DNA of 43,061 bases. Source: an uncultured Lactobacillus sp. (GTDB lineage Bacteria > Bacillota > Bacilli > Lactobacillales > Lactobacillaceae). The stretch spans positions 1-43,061 of the forward strand of contig NZ_CALYQV010000012.1 in NCBI RefSeq assembly GCF_945290125.1. Direction: 5' to 3'. The notes under the pieces are model-generated. The model was not told where the DNA came from. It saw only the letters and a list, made by a program, of their open reading frames with translations, and did not search any database. Each line of letters begins with the position of its first letter. Position 1 is the first letter of the stretch. Shown here in pieces: positions 8,087 through 15,325 of the stretch. Made by a program: the position numbers and the translations under genes.

Positions 8087-9082
8087 TTACTTATAATCTT
8101 CTTTCCACATATACCTACGAGTTTCATAGCTTTCGTGGGTAGCATAAGAAAGTTCCCTCATATAAACATTATTCAGAATAGATGAAAAAATGGGGTGATT
8201 AAAATATGGAGAAACTTCAGGCTTAATATCATCTAAAGCTATTTCCTTACCGTCTAATACATATAATTTTTTGCCGCCAAACCTTTGTTCAAATTTAAGA
8301 GCACGCTCATCTTCAGGTCTTGTTTTTCCTGTGGCCAATAGCTGAAAAATTGACTTACTTTTATCTGTAACTTCAAAAGGACCATTAAAATATTCATAAC
8401 TATGAATGGTAGGTGAATTCAATTGCAGCATTTCTTCTATATTGCAAATTGAGAAAACGTAAGCTGCACCATATGCTGGACCACTGGCAATAACATAAAT
8501 AGTTTTTTGATCTTTATTTTGCTCTGCCCATTCTTTTGCCAAAGGAGTGGTGTAATCAACTGCTTTACGATAAACAGGATCAAGTAAATCAAAAGTCTTC
8601 ATCGCTGTTTCAAAATCATCGTAGCCTTCAACTTCTTGAAGCAAATTCATTGCTATGCACAATCCAATACTGCCATTTACACGTTCAAGCCTGCTTTTAT
8701 CTAAAGCTAAACTTTCATATTTTATTTTAAAATCACAAACTTTTACCAAGTCGGATTCATCAATATACAGAGCAATTGTGGTTGCACCATGTTCTTTAGC
8801 AACTTTTGCAGAATCAATCGTTTCACTGGTTCCTCTCATAGAACATAAAACTACTAATGAATTATGGTCTAAATTCTTTGGCGGAGCATAAACGAATTCC
8901 CCACTAGTATACATACTGGAAAATAGCGTTTTTGACTCTTGATGTAAAAAATATTTAGCACCATAAAAGCCACCAAACGAACCACCGGCGCCTATCCAAA
9001 TTACTTGTTTAATACCTCCTTCATCTTCCATTTTGTTAGCAGCTTTTTTGACAATCTGTTTAACTTCATCTTGTATTTTCAT
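8087..9082 (-). CDS. SIS-domain fructosamine-6-phosphate deglycase-like, copy 3
   Basis: 331 residues, two SIS domains: IGAGGSFGGFYGAKYF near residue 30, an altered sugar-phosphate loop VLCSMRGTSETIDSA (the usual Ser-Gly-Asn/Thr-Thr is replaced), the block HSYEYFNGPFEVTDKS, and the C-terminal RRYMWKEDYK. The changed loop and NGPF in place of HGPF make it the most divergent of the three; its substrate may differ. AGGAG lies 7 nt before the ATG. It is divergent from the GntR gene at 9267 and shares a 184-base promoter region with it, so it is the most likely direct target of that regulator. Confidence 0.76.
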   Translation of the reverse strand: MKIQDEVKQIVKKAANKMEDEGGIKQVIWIGAGGSFGGFYGAKYFLHQESKTLFSSMYTSGEFVYAPPKNLDHNSLVVLCSMRGTSETIDSAKVAKEHGATTIALYIDESDLVKVCDFKIKYESLALDKSRLERVNGSIGLCIAMNLLQEVEGYDDFETAMKTFDLLDPVYRKAVDYTTPLAKEWAEQNKDQKTIYVIASGPAYGAAYVFSICNIEEMLQLNSPTIHSYEYFNGPFEVTDKSKSIFQLLATGKTRPEDERALKFEQRFGGKKLYVLDGKEIALDDIKPEVSPYFNHPIFSSILNNVYMRELSYATHESYETRRYMWKEDYK

Positions 9083-9105
9083 TTTTATCTCCTGTATTTA
9101 AAAAT

Positions 9106-9117
9106 GATACATGTATC
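9106..9117. promoter_or_regulatory. Palindrome GATACATGTATC, candidate GntR operator
   Basis: A perfect 12-bp palindrome 24 bases upstream of the deglycase ATG at 9082. On one strand it reads AAGATACATGTATC, sharing AGATAC with the inverted repeat at 9174-9208. It is placed where a repressor would block the leftward transcript. Confidence 0.5.
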
Positions 9118-9173
9118 TTAATTTATAAATTATAAAGCGCTTCATTGACAAAGTAAAGTGGATATTTAAAAAT

Positions 9174-9208
9174 ACCAGTATCTCCATTTGGTATAAAAAG
9201 ATACTGGT
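9174..9208. promoter_or_regulatory. Inverted repeat ACCAGTATCT / AGATACTGGT, candidate GntR operator
   Basis: A perfect 10-bp inverted repeat (9174-9183 and 9199-9208) with a 15-base spacer, just upstream of the GntR promoter's -10. The spacer contains a further TTGGTAT. Together with the palindrome at 9106 it makes a probable operator cluster for the divergent GntR gene. Confidence 0.5.
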
Positions 9209-9226
9209 GCTTAATCAATCAGCTTT

Positions 9227-9235
9227 TGATATAAT
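9227..9235 (+). promoter_or_regulatory. Extended -10 promoter of the GntR gene
   Basis: TGATATAAT: a TG dinucleotide one base before a perfect TATAAT (9230-9235), an extended -10. No good -35 is present at 17 bases. The transcript would start about 25 bases before the ATG at 9267. Confidence 0.55.
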
Positions 9236-9266
9236 ACAAATAATAATATTCAAGAAAGAAAAAAAC

Positions 9267-9989
9267 ATGTTAAAAAAATCAGAAAATCATATGCCATTAT
9301 ATATTGACCTGGCAAAGATCGTAAAAAACAGAATTGCAGAAAATAAATATCAAATAGGCAAAAAAATACCTTCTGAAATGGAGCTGCAAAAAGAGTTTTC
9401 TGTCAGTCGTACCACTGTTCGAAAAGCTCTTAAGGTATTAAGTGATGAGAATTATTTAATTAAGCTTCCTGGCAAAGGGACTTTTGTGTCCGACAAAAGA
9501 AACGAAATTGAAACTCAAAATCAAAAGTTTTCTAGCCTGACAGACAGTGCTGCAAAAACGGGTAAAAAAATCTCCAATCGTTTAATTAGTATCAAGACTA
9601 TTACAGGTAATGATGAGCAAAATACATTTCTGCAAACTAATGCCCAACAACAAATAATTGAAATTAAACGTTTGAGGTATATCGACGATATTCCTTTCTG
9701 TCTTGAATGGATTTGGCTAGCTCCTAAATATAGTGCTATTAAAAATGAAGATCTTGATATGCCGCTGTACAAGATTTTACAAAAGAAATTTCACATTAAT
9801 CCTGGAAAAGGAAAGAAGACTTTTAAAATTGCATTCGCTAATAGAGAAGAATCCTTCTTACTAAATGTTGACGAAAAAACACCATTAATGCGGATTAAAG
9901 ATTTAGTTTATGATGATCATAATGTTCCGCTACATATTACTCAAGAAATTATCCGCAGCGATAGGTTTACTTATGCAGTTAACCATTAA
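9267..9989 (+). CDS. GntR-family (HutC/UTRA) transcriptional regulator
   Basis: 240 residues from ATG 9267 (MLKKSENHMPLYIDLAKIV). The frame is open farther upstream to 9207, but that would place the start inside the promoter and operator region; AAGAAAG precedes the ATG. Winged-helix domain at about 10-75 (IPSEMELQKEFSVSRTTVRK) and UTRA domain from about 95. Divergent from deglycase copy 3. The intergenic palindromes suggest it represses that gene and itself. A phosphorylated sugar adduct is the expected inducer, by inference from the neighbour only. Confidence 0.88.
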   Translation: MLKKSENHMPLYIDLAKIVKNRIAENKYQIGKKIPSEMELQKEFSVSRTTVRKALKVLSDENYLIKLPGKGTFVSDKRNEIETQNQKFSSLTDSAAKTGKKISNRLISIKTITGNDEQNTFLQTNAQQQIIEIKRLRYIDDIPFCLEWIWLAPKYSAIKNEDLDMPLYKILQKKFHINPGKGKKTFKIAFANREESFLLNVDEKTPLMRIKDLVYDDHNVPLHITQEIIRSDRFTYAVNH

Positions 9990-10003
9990 TTTTCACATCA
10001 AAA

Positions 10004-10038
10004 AAGCAGATACTAGTATTTTCTACTAGTGTCTGCTT
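10004..10038. terminator. Bidirectional terminator between GntR and the Apf-like gene
   Basis: AAGCAGATACTAGTA (10004-10018) pairs with TACTAGTGTCTGCTT (10024-10038), 15 bp with one wobble and a 5-base loop. Leftward it is followed by TTTTTTG, a strong tail for the Apf-like gene; rightward the tail is weaker. The stem contains AGATACTAGTAT, close to the AGATAC operator motif at 9106-9208. Confidence 0.8.
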
Positions 10039-10077
10039 ACTTTTATAAATATTCTGTTTTAACTTCTGATTAACTAA

Positions 10078-10746
10078 TTAGTACCAACCATTAGCAAGCC
10101 AGAATTGTTTAGCTGCTGCCCATGAGCCATAGCGGCCAGCAACATAGTTGTTAGCAACACGCTCTTGATTAGCGGCTGAATAGTCACCGTTAAGATATGC
10201 GGCAGAAAGTTGGTATTTACCTATGTACTGACCATTTTGCGCACTGTATGAGCCACCAGATTCACGACTAGCAATCCACGCCTTTGCCCCTGCTTCTGAG
10301 TCACTTGAAGCAGTAGTGTAATTAATATTAGTAGCGTATGTAGACTCAGTGTTATTTGCAACAGTACTGTTTTCAGTCTGGCTGCTGGTTACCGCTGTAT
10401 TTTGAGATTCATTTGCCGGATGATAGCCTTTATTGACGTATTTGGCCTTAACCCATTGGTTCTTGCCTAAGTCGTACCACTTATGACCCTTTTTGTCATA
10501 AGCAGTCTTAATGACTTTCCAAGAAGAATTACTTGGTAAAATTTGACCAGTAGCCTTAGGGTGTTTATAACTGTTCCAAACATGAATTGAATTACCATCA
10601 ACATAGTTAACAGTTACAACTGCTGCATCATTTTCAACGGTAGCTGCTTGAACGTCGCTGGTTGCAACGCTGCCTATAACTGCAACTCCAGAAGCAGATA
10701 ATGCTGCTACTGCTGCTGATTTAACTAAAATAGATTTTACCTTCAA
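10078..10746 (-). CDS. Secreted Apf-like (aggregation-promoting factor) surface protein
   Basis: 222 residues, opening at TTG 10746 with AAGGAG 9 nt upstream. Signal peptide at about 1-34 (ending SDVQA-A). Residues 45-105 form an SH3-like wall-binding module (WKVIKTAYDKKGHKWYDLG). A Ser/Thr/Asn-rich linker follows. The C-terminal 70 residues (AKAWIASRESGGSYSAQNGQ ... YGSWAAAKQFWLANGWY) are the lysozyme-like domain of lactobacillar Apf proteins, with the ESGG motif containing the likely catalytic Glu. Apf proteins are abundant cell-surface proteins with a role in cell shape and aggregation. Stands alone, with its own terminator at 10004-10038. Confidence 0.85.
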   Translation of the reverse strand: MKVKSILVKSAAVAALSASGVAVIGSVATSDVQAATVENDAAVVTVNYVDGNSIHVWNSYKHPKATGQILPSNSSWKVIKTAYDKKGHKWYDLGKNQWVKAKYVNKGYHPANESQNTAVTSSQTENSTVANNTESTYATNINYTTASSDSEAGAKAWIASRESGGSYSAQNGQYIGKYQLSAAYLNGDYSAANQERVANNYVAGRYGSWAAAKQFWLANGWY

Positions 10747-11084
10747 AAAAATTCTCTCCTTAAATAAAAATCCATAATATGTTTTTCAAATCAAAAATAG
10801 TAAACTAATAATCAATTTGATGTTATATATACTACAACGGTAAAATTGCAGAACGATAACAGGAATATCACTTAACCTTTAAGAATTAGTTACTATTTTT
10901 ATAAAAAATGTCATAGTTGTAACACAAAGTTAACTGTTATTTAATTTGACAAACAGCCATAATAGCAAGGTAAAATGCAAAGTTGTAAGTAGCAAGAACA
11001 TGCGTTTGTGCACTTAAATTTAAGCGAGTATAGATTATTTCTGCAACATAAATGAAAAACAATAGCCAGCTTTGAATATTTTTG
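10747..11084. other. Gene-free stretch upstream of the Apf-like gene
   Basis: About 340 AT-rich bases between the Apf-like gene and a small rightward gene. The Apf ribosome site is at 10755-10760. Long untranslated leaders are common in front of highly expressed Apf genes. Several TATA-like -10 candidates exist on the reverse strand (for example around 10823-10832), but none has a convincing -35. No ORF with a ribosome site was seen. Confidence 0.4.
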
Positions 11085-11113
11085 TTGCAAAAGTGATATA
11101 GTTAATTTAATAT
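11085..11113 (+). promoter_or_regulatory. Promoter of the 38-codon gene
   Basis: TTGCAA (11085-11090), a 17-base spacer and TAATAT (11108-11113) make a good vegetative promoter, 22 bases upstream of the ATG at 11135. Confidence 0.55.
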
Positions 11114-11134
11114 TCAGTTGAAAGGAAAAGAAAA

Positions 11135-11251
11135 ATGAGTAAATATGAAGTTAAATTAGAAGAAAAAGATTTGCAGATGCTTGAGGATTGTCATTCAAAA
11201 AATCCTTCAATTATGAAGGCATTGAATGAAGCTAAAAAGATTGAAGATTAA
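11135..11251 (+). CDS. Small hypothetical protein, 38 residues
   Basis: ATG with AAAGGA 9 nt upstream and a promoter at 11085-11113. The product begins MSKYEVKLEEKDLQ and ends NEAKKIED: highly charged, probably one or two amphipathic helices, no signal peptide or membrane segment, one Cys. I do not recognise the family. A decayed IS3-like fragment starts 30 bases downstream, so the gene could be the truncated 5' part of something longer, but its own promoter, ribosome site and stop argue for a real small gene. Confidence 0.5.
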   Translation: MSKYEVKLEEKDLQMLEDCHSKNPSIMKALNEAKKIED

Positions 11252-11280
11252 AAGTTAATACGAATAGAAAGTAGATATTA

Positions 11281-11431
11281 ACTGCCCCAAAGTCTGAGAA
11301 ATATTTTATGGCTAAATTGTCTAAGCAAGATAAAATTGAATTTGTTAGTCTTAGAAGATTTTCATTAGTAAAATTTTGGCGGTATAACATTATCAAATCT
11401 ATCTCAGCAGCAAACACATTTGTAAGATAGC
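11281..11431 (+). pseudogene. Decayed IS3/IS150-type element, 5' end with orfA start
   Basis: ACTGCCCCAAAGTCTGA at 11281-11297 resembles the terminal repeat of IS3/IS150-group elements. About 15 bases on, ATG at 11309 starts MAKLSKQDKIEFV, like the OrfA start of lactobacillar IS150-type transposases (typically M-x-KL-x-KQDKI). The similarity fades after about 20 residues; the frame stops at 11428-11430 and the continuation appears frameshifted. No OrfB remains. A search with ISfinder would settle it. Confidence 0.45.
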
Positions 11432-11450
11432 GCAATTATAACTGTAAATA

Positions 11451-11482
11451 AAAAACACAAGATTTTTAGTCTTGTGTTTTTT
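11451..11482. terminator. Bidirectional terminator at the end of the fructose-PTS operon
   Basis: AAAAACACAAGA (11451-11462) and TCTTGTGTTTTT (11470-11481) form a perfect 12-bp stem with a 7-base loop, with A and T tracts on either side, seven bases beyond the EIIBCA stop codon. Confidence 0.85.
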
Positions 11483-11488
11483 AGTATA

Positions 11489-13411
11489 TTAATAATTATT
11501 TTCAAACAAAGCTTGAATTTCTTTAGGAGTGTTAGCCTTTTTAAGGCTTGCAATGAAGTCTTCATGAGTCAACAATTTAGCAGTATTTGACAAGTATTGC
11601 AGATGAGCACTACTATCAGTTTCTGGTATTAAAAAAGAAATAACTATATCAATTTTCTTACCATCTAAAGATTGCCAATCAATTGGCTCTTTGAGTTTTA
11701 AGACTATCATTGAAGACTTGGTAATTGTTGCTGACTGAGCATGGGGAATTGCAAAGCCATCAGTCATACCAGTTGAGCCTTCTTTTTCACGTTTAAGATA
11801 GCTATCGTAAACCGCATCACTATCATTAGCCAATTTATTTTTGACGGCAAAATCCGCCAGATATTTGAGCACATCATTACGACTAGTAACATCAACACCA
11901 ACCTGAATGTTCCTTAATTCAAGAATATCACTCGGCTCAAATGCTTCTGTCTTAGTTTCAGTATTATGATTAGTTACATTGGCAACGCTAGGTGCGACAG
12001 TAGTTTCTGCTTCTACAGCTAGTTTATCTTTTTTATTAAATCTACCGGCAATTAATGCTAATAACGCACCCGAAATAGCAGCTCCAATGAGAATCCACAA
12101 TACCCATAAGAAAGGTTTATTAACTAATGGTAAAACAATAAATCCACCGTGAGGAGCAGGCACACTAATTTTCGTTATGTAAGTTAAAACTGATGCTACT
12201 GCAGATCCAACCATAAAGGCCGGAATATTCCATAATGGGTGTTTAGCTGCAAAAGGAATCGCGCCTTCAGTAATATGAGTTGATCCCAGTAAAAAGTTTA
12301 CATACCCAGCAGTTCTTTCACTCTTTGAATATGCTTTGCGATTCATTAAGACGGCAAAGCCTGTAGCTAGCGGTGGAGCTATACAAGCCGCAGAAACACC
12401 AGCCATAAAGTAATAGTTTCCTTGTGCCAACAGCACGGTTCCCGTAACATATGCCGCTTTATTAATTGGTCCACCAAAGTCTGCCGCACACATAATACCA
12501 ATTATGATACCCAATAATACAGGATTAGTATTTTCAAATCCTTTTAGCCATGACATTAAACCAACGTTAAGAGCTTCAATTGGAGTATTCAACAGGTACA
12601 TAATTGAGCCGGTTATTAAAACCCCGAGAACAGGAAAAAGAAAGATCGATTTCAAGCCCCTGAATTTATCATCAGGCAATGGTTGAAACAATTTTTGTAA
12701 GCCAAAAACTATAATTGCTGCTAAGTAGCCACCAACTATTGCTCCTAAAAAACCACCACCACCATTAAAAGTGATGAAGCCAACGGCTAAACCAACCACA
12801 AAACCAGTCCGTTGAGCCAAAGCTTCAGCAATATAAGCTCCTAAAACTGGAGCCATCAAGTTCATAGTAGTACTGCCTATTGTATTCAGCATCGCAGCAA
12901 ATTGATTGTATTCACTGCTCTTAGGATTTGCCGAATCAATTCCCCAGAAGAAGGAGATGGCCATTAGCACACCACCGGCAACGACAAACGGCAACATATG
13001 AGAGACACCATTCATCAAAGAGGTATAAATTTTATTACCTAGTTTTTGATTCCCTACACTATCATTATTTGAATCCTTAGCGGCTTGTCCCTCTTTATAA
13101 ATAGGAGCTGCTAGTGCTTTTTTGATTAAAGCATCCGGTTCTTTTACACCTCTGGCAACGGGAACTACAACCAGGCGCTTTCCTGCGAAGCGCTCTAAGC
13201 CAACATCAATGTCAGAAGCAACTATCACTGCTTGAGCATCTGCAATTTCCGTACTAGTCAGATTATTTTCGATGCCAGTTTGACCATGTGTTTCAATTTT
13301 GATAGTATAACCAAGCTTTTCAGCTGCTTTTTCTAAGGCCTCTTCTGCCATAAATGTATGAGCGACACCGGTTGCACAACCAGTAGCACCCACTAAATCA
13401 TAATTAGCCAC
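11489..13411 (-). CDS. Fructose-class PTS permease EIIBCA
   Basis: 640-residue multidomain permease in the order B-C-A. EIIB at about 1-100, phospho-Cys12 in LVGATGCATGVAHTFMA. EIIC at about 125-455, polytopic, with FGGPINKAAY near the middle. A linker near 465-490. EIIA at about 490-640 with the active-site His557 in DGFAIPHAQ. The start is GTG 13411, two bases after the kinase stop, with AAGGA 9 nt upstream. B-C-A order is that of ManP-like members; most fructose permeases of lactobacilli are A-B-C. Paired with the kinase, it imports fructose (or another ketohexose such as tagatose) as the 1-phosphate. Confidence 0.92.
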   Translation of the reverse strand: MANYDLVGATGCATGVAHTFMAEEALEKAAEKLGYTIKIETHGQTGIENNLTSTEIADAQAVIVASDIDVGLERFAGKRLVVVPVARGVKEPDALIKKALAAPIYKEGQAAKDSNNDSVGNQKLGNKIYTSLMNGVSHMLPFVVAGGVLMAISFFWGIDSANPKSSEYNQFAAMLNTIGSTTMNLMAPVLGAYIAEALAQRTGFVVGLAVGFITFNGGGGFLGAIVGGYLAAIIVFGLQKLFQPLPDDKFRGLKSIFLFPVLGVLITGSIMYLLNTPIEALNVGLMSWLKGFENTNPVLLGIIIGIMCAADFGGPINKAAYVTGTVLLAQGNYYFMAGVSAACIAPPLATGFAVLMNRKAYSKSERTAGYVNFLLGSTHITEGAIPFAAKHPLWNIPAFMVGSAVASVLTYITKISVPAPHGGFIVLPLVNKPFLWVLWILIGAAISGALLALIAGRFNKKDKLAVEAETTVAPSVANVTNHNTETKTEAFEPSDILELRNIQVGVDVTSRNDVLKYLADFAVKNKLANDSDAVYDSYLKREKEGSTGMTDGFAIPHAQSATITKSSMIVLKLKEPIDWQSLDGKKIDIVISFLIPETDSSAHLQYLSNTAKLLTHEDFIASLKKANTPKEIQALFENNY

Positions 13412-13412
13412 T

Positions 13413-14342
13413 TTATTTCATCCTTTCTTCCACTGAAATTTGCGGTAATAATTTACCTAAAGAAAAATCTGTCAGTCCTGTGCGACTAGCAGTATCACTA
13501 CCAGCTGCAACAGCCATTCTAAGAGCTTCACCAACTGGTTTTTCCTTTTCCAAAAAGGCAATAAAAGTACCAAGCATTGTATCCCCGGCACAAGCTGAAT
13601 TAACCACTTGTATTTTCGGAGCATTCGCAAATAGAACATGATGTTTATTAATAAAAGCAGCACCATCAGCACCTAGAGAAACTAGAACATTTTGGCAACC
13701 CAATTCAATTAATTTTTGAGATAATTTTACTGTTTTTGCGGCGGTCATCTCACCCTCATAATTGAAGAAGGCAGCAAGTTCGCTATCATTAGGTTTAAGT
13801 AGAAACGGTCGATATTTTAAAGTATCAATTACTTCTAGGTAACTACTGTCAATCACAAATTTAGCCCCCTGTTTTTGGACTAACTGAGCTAGTTGGACTA
13901 AAAAGTTTGGTTTTATACCCCGAGAAAAACTGCCGGAAACAACTACCATATCATCCTTAGTTACTGTGCTTTCAAGATAATCCAAAAATTGATCTTGCTT
14001 ATCTGAACTTACTACCGGTCCAGGATTAACTTGTTTGTATTCTGTACCTTCGTCTAAAACATTCGTAAAGACATTAACTCTAGTAGGCTCTTTTACCTTT
14101 AAGAAATTAGTTTTAATACCCTTTTCTGTTAAACCAGAAATGACATAATCTAGTGTAAAGCCACCACCAATTCCTGTGGCCACACTATCTATACCCAACT
14201 TCTTTAAGATAAATGAAACATTGACTCCTTTACCATTAGGTTGTAATTCAAATTTTTCAGTTCTATTAACTACCTTTGGTTCCAGCTTTTTAGTGACAAT
14301 TACTAAATCAATCGCTGGATTCAACGTTACTGTATAAATCAA
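13413..14342 (-). CDS. fruK: 1-phosphofructokinase-type sugar kinase (PfkB family)
   Basis: 309 residues. N-terminus IYTVTLNPAIDLVI, sugar-binding NGKGVNV (about 36-42), GGFTLDYV, and the C-terminal anion-hole/catalytic motif SACAGDTM with base Asp254. The family norm is GAGD; here the first Gly is Cys251. It converts a ketohexose-1-phosphate to the 1,6-bisphosphate in the cytoplasm. The start is TTG 14342 with GGGAG 8 nt upstream, and it is the first gene of the operon with the EIIBCA. LacC (tagatose-6-P kinase) belongs to the same superfamily; TRVN and GGFT match FruK better, but ketose preference is not certain. Confidence 0.82.
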   Translation of the reverse strand: MIYTVTLNPAIDLVIVTKKLEPKVVNRTEKFELQPNGKGVNVSFILKKLGIDSVATGIGGGFTLDYVISGLTEKGIKTNFLKVKEPTRVNVFTNVLDEGTEYKQVNPGPVVSSDKQDQFLDYLESTVTKDDMVVVSGSFSRGIKPNFLVQLAQLVQKQGAKFVIDSSYLEVIDTLKYRPFLLKPNDSELAAFFNYEGEMTAAKTVKLSQKLIELGCQNVLVSLGADGAAFINKHHVLFANAPKIQVVNSACAGDTMLGTFIAFLEKEKPVGEALRMAVAAGSDTASRTGLTDFSLGKLLPQISVEERMK

Positions 14343-14374
14343 AGATTTCTCTCCCTTTTTTTGCCTTTTGTATT

Positions 14375-14424
14375 ATTATAAAGACAAATATGTGTAAAGT
14401 TTTTCTGAATTGATAGCGTTTACT
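14375..14424. promoter_or_regulatory. Divergent fruK/rpiR-type promoter region with cre candidate
   Basis: Reverse-strand TATAAT at 14375-14380 serves fruK (weak -35). TGATAGCGTTTACT at 14411-14424 matches the cre consensus at 12 of 14 positions and lies between the two divergent genes, upstream of the fruK -10, where CcpA could block transcription. Confidence 0.5.
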
Positions 14425-14462
14425 TTAATTAATAGAAAAATATTTACAAAAGGAGCACTTAA

Positions 14463-15224
14463 ATGTCAACAAAAGAACTTTCAGCGGCAGAATTGCATCT
14501 TTGGAATATAGTCGAAAATAATCCCCAAAAGATTGCCAAAATGTCAATAGTAAAGCTAAGTCAATTTGCCAACGTGTCAACTGCTACAATTGTGCGCACT
14601 ATGCAAAAGATGGGATATAGTGGTTACACCTCTTACCGCGAAGCACTAAAATTAAAAAGCAATTCAAATTCTACTTTCAGTGTTTTAAATGACGCTGATG
14701 ACAAGATCAGAAGCGTCATTACTAAAAACGAAATTGAAATGAACAATACGCTGCACAATTTGAATTATAGCACAATTGAAGACAGTATTTCGCTCACTAA
14801 ACAAGCTAAGATGGTTTTTATTTTTGCTCGTGGTTTGTCTGAGTCAATTGCTCACGAAATGATGGTCAAATTACAATTAACCGGAAAATACTGTGAATTC
14901 CACTCAGATCCAAATATTATTAAAACAATTGCCAGCAAGATTAAAAAGGATTCGCTAGCAATTTTTATTACTTTGAATGGAGAAACTGAGGAATTAGTAA
15001 CTGCAGCCAAAGCTTTAAATAAAAATGATGTTCCTATCTTGACATTTACCACTAATTCGTCCGGCAGTATTTTGCCTTTTACAACTTTAACTTTCATTGG
15101 CTACAAATCAAAAACTAATTACTTTCCCGAGTATGAAGTTAGATCTCGTCTGCCACTGCAAATAATGACGCGCATCTTTTGTGACGCTTATTCGGTTAGA
15201 TGTGATTTTTATAAGAGCAAATAA
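14463..15224 (+). CDS. RpiR/MurR-family regulator (HTH + SIS)
   Basis: 253 residues: an HTH_6 domain at about 1-75 (MSIVKLSQFANVSTATIVRT) and a SIS sugar-phosphate domain at about 105-230 (VFIFARGLSESIAHE, LAIFITLNGETEELV). Divergent from the kinase/EIIBCA operon with 120 bases between, so it probably controls that operon in response to a phosphosugar. AAAAGGAG lies 7 nt before the ATG. RpiR-type control of a fructose operon is less usual than DeoR-type FruR and fits the atypical B-C-A permease. Confidence 0.85.
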   Translation: MSTKELSAAELHLWNIVENNPQKIAKMSIVKLSQFANVSTATIVRTMQKMGYSGYTSYREALKLKSNSNSTFSVLNDADDKIRSVITKNEIEMNNTLHNLNYSTIEDSISLTKQAKMVFIFARGLSESIAHEMMVKLQLTGKYCEFHSDPNIIKTIASKIKKDSLAIFITLNGETEELVTAAKALNKNDVPILTFTTNSSGSILPFTTLTFIGYKSKTNYFPEYEVRSRLPLQIMTRIFCDAYSVRCDFYKSK

Positions 15225-15310
15225 AAAGCTTCCTATACTTTAAATGATGTGACCCCCAAATTTGTCCTAATTTTGGGGGTCATATCAAAATTTATATAGA
15301 AAGCTTTTTT
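15223..15310. terminator. Nested inverted repeats, bidirectional terminator
   Basis: The inner stem is TGACCCCCAAA (15250-15260) with TTTGGGGGTCA (15272-15282), 11 bp perfect. The outer arms are AAAAAGCTTCCTATA (15223-15237) and TATAGAAAGCTTTTTT (15295-15310). It separates the convergent rpiR-type and lacD genes and ends in a T-run in both directions. The inner arms resemble IS3/IS150-type termini, so it may be an old insertion scar. Confidence 0.75.
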
Positions 15311-15325
15311 ATTTAGCTAATTCAG

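Noticed and set aside
10905-10950. WalR-type repeats upstream of the Apf-like gene
   Set aside because: TGTAAC and TGTTAT are present but the spacing is 11 rather than 5 bases and they lie on the strand opposite to the gene.
11232-11435. 67-codon reverse frame between the small gene and the EIIBCA terminator
   Set aside because: No ribosome site; it overlaps the end of the 38-codon gene and lies over the decayed IS3-like fragment on the other strand.
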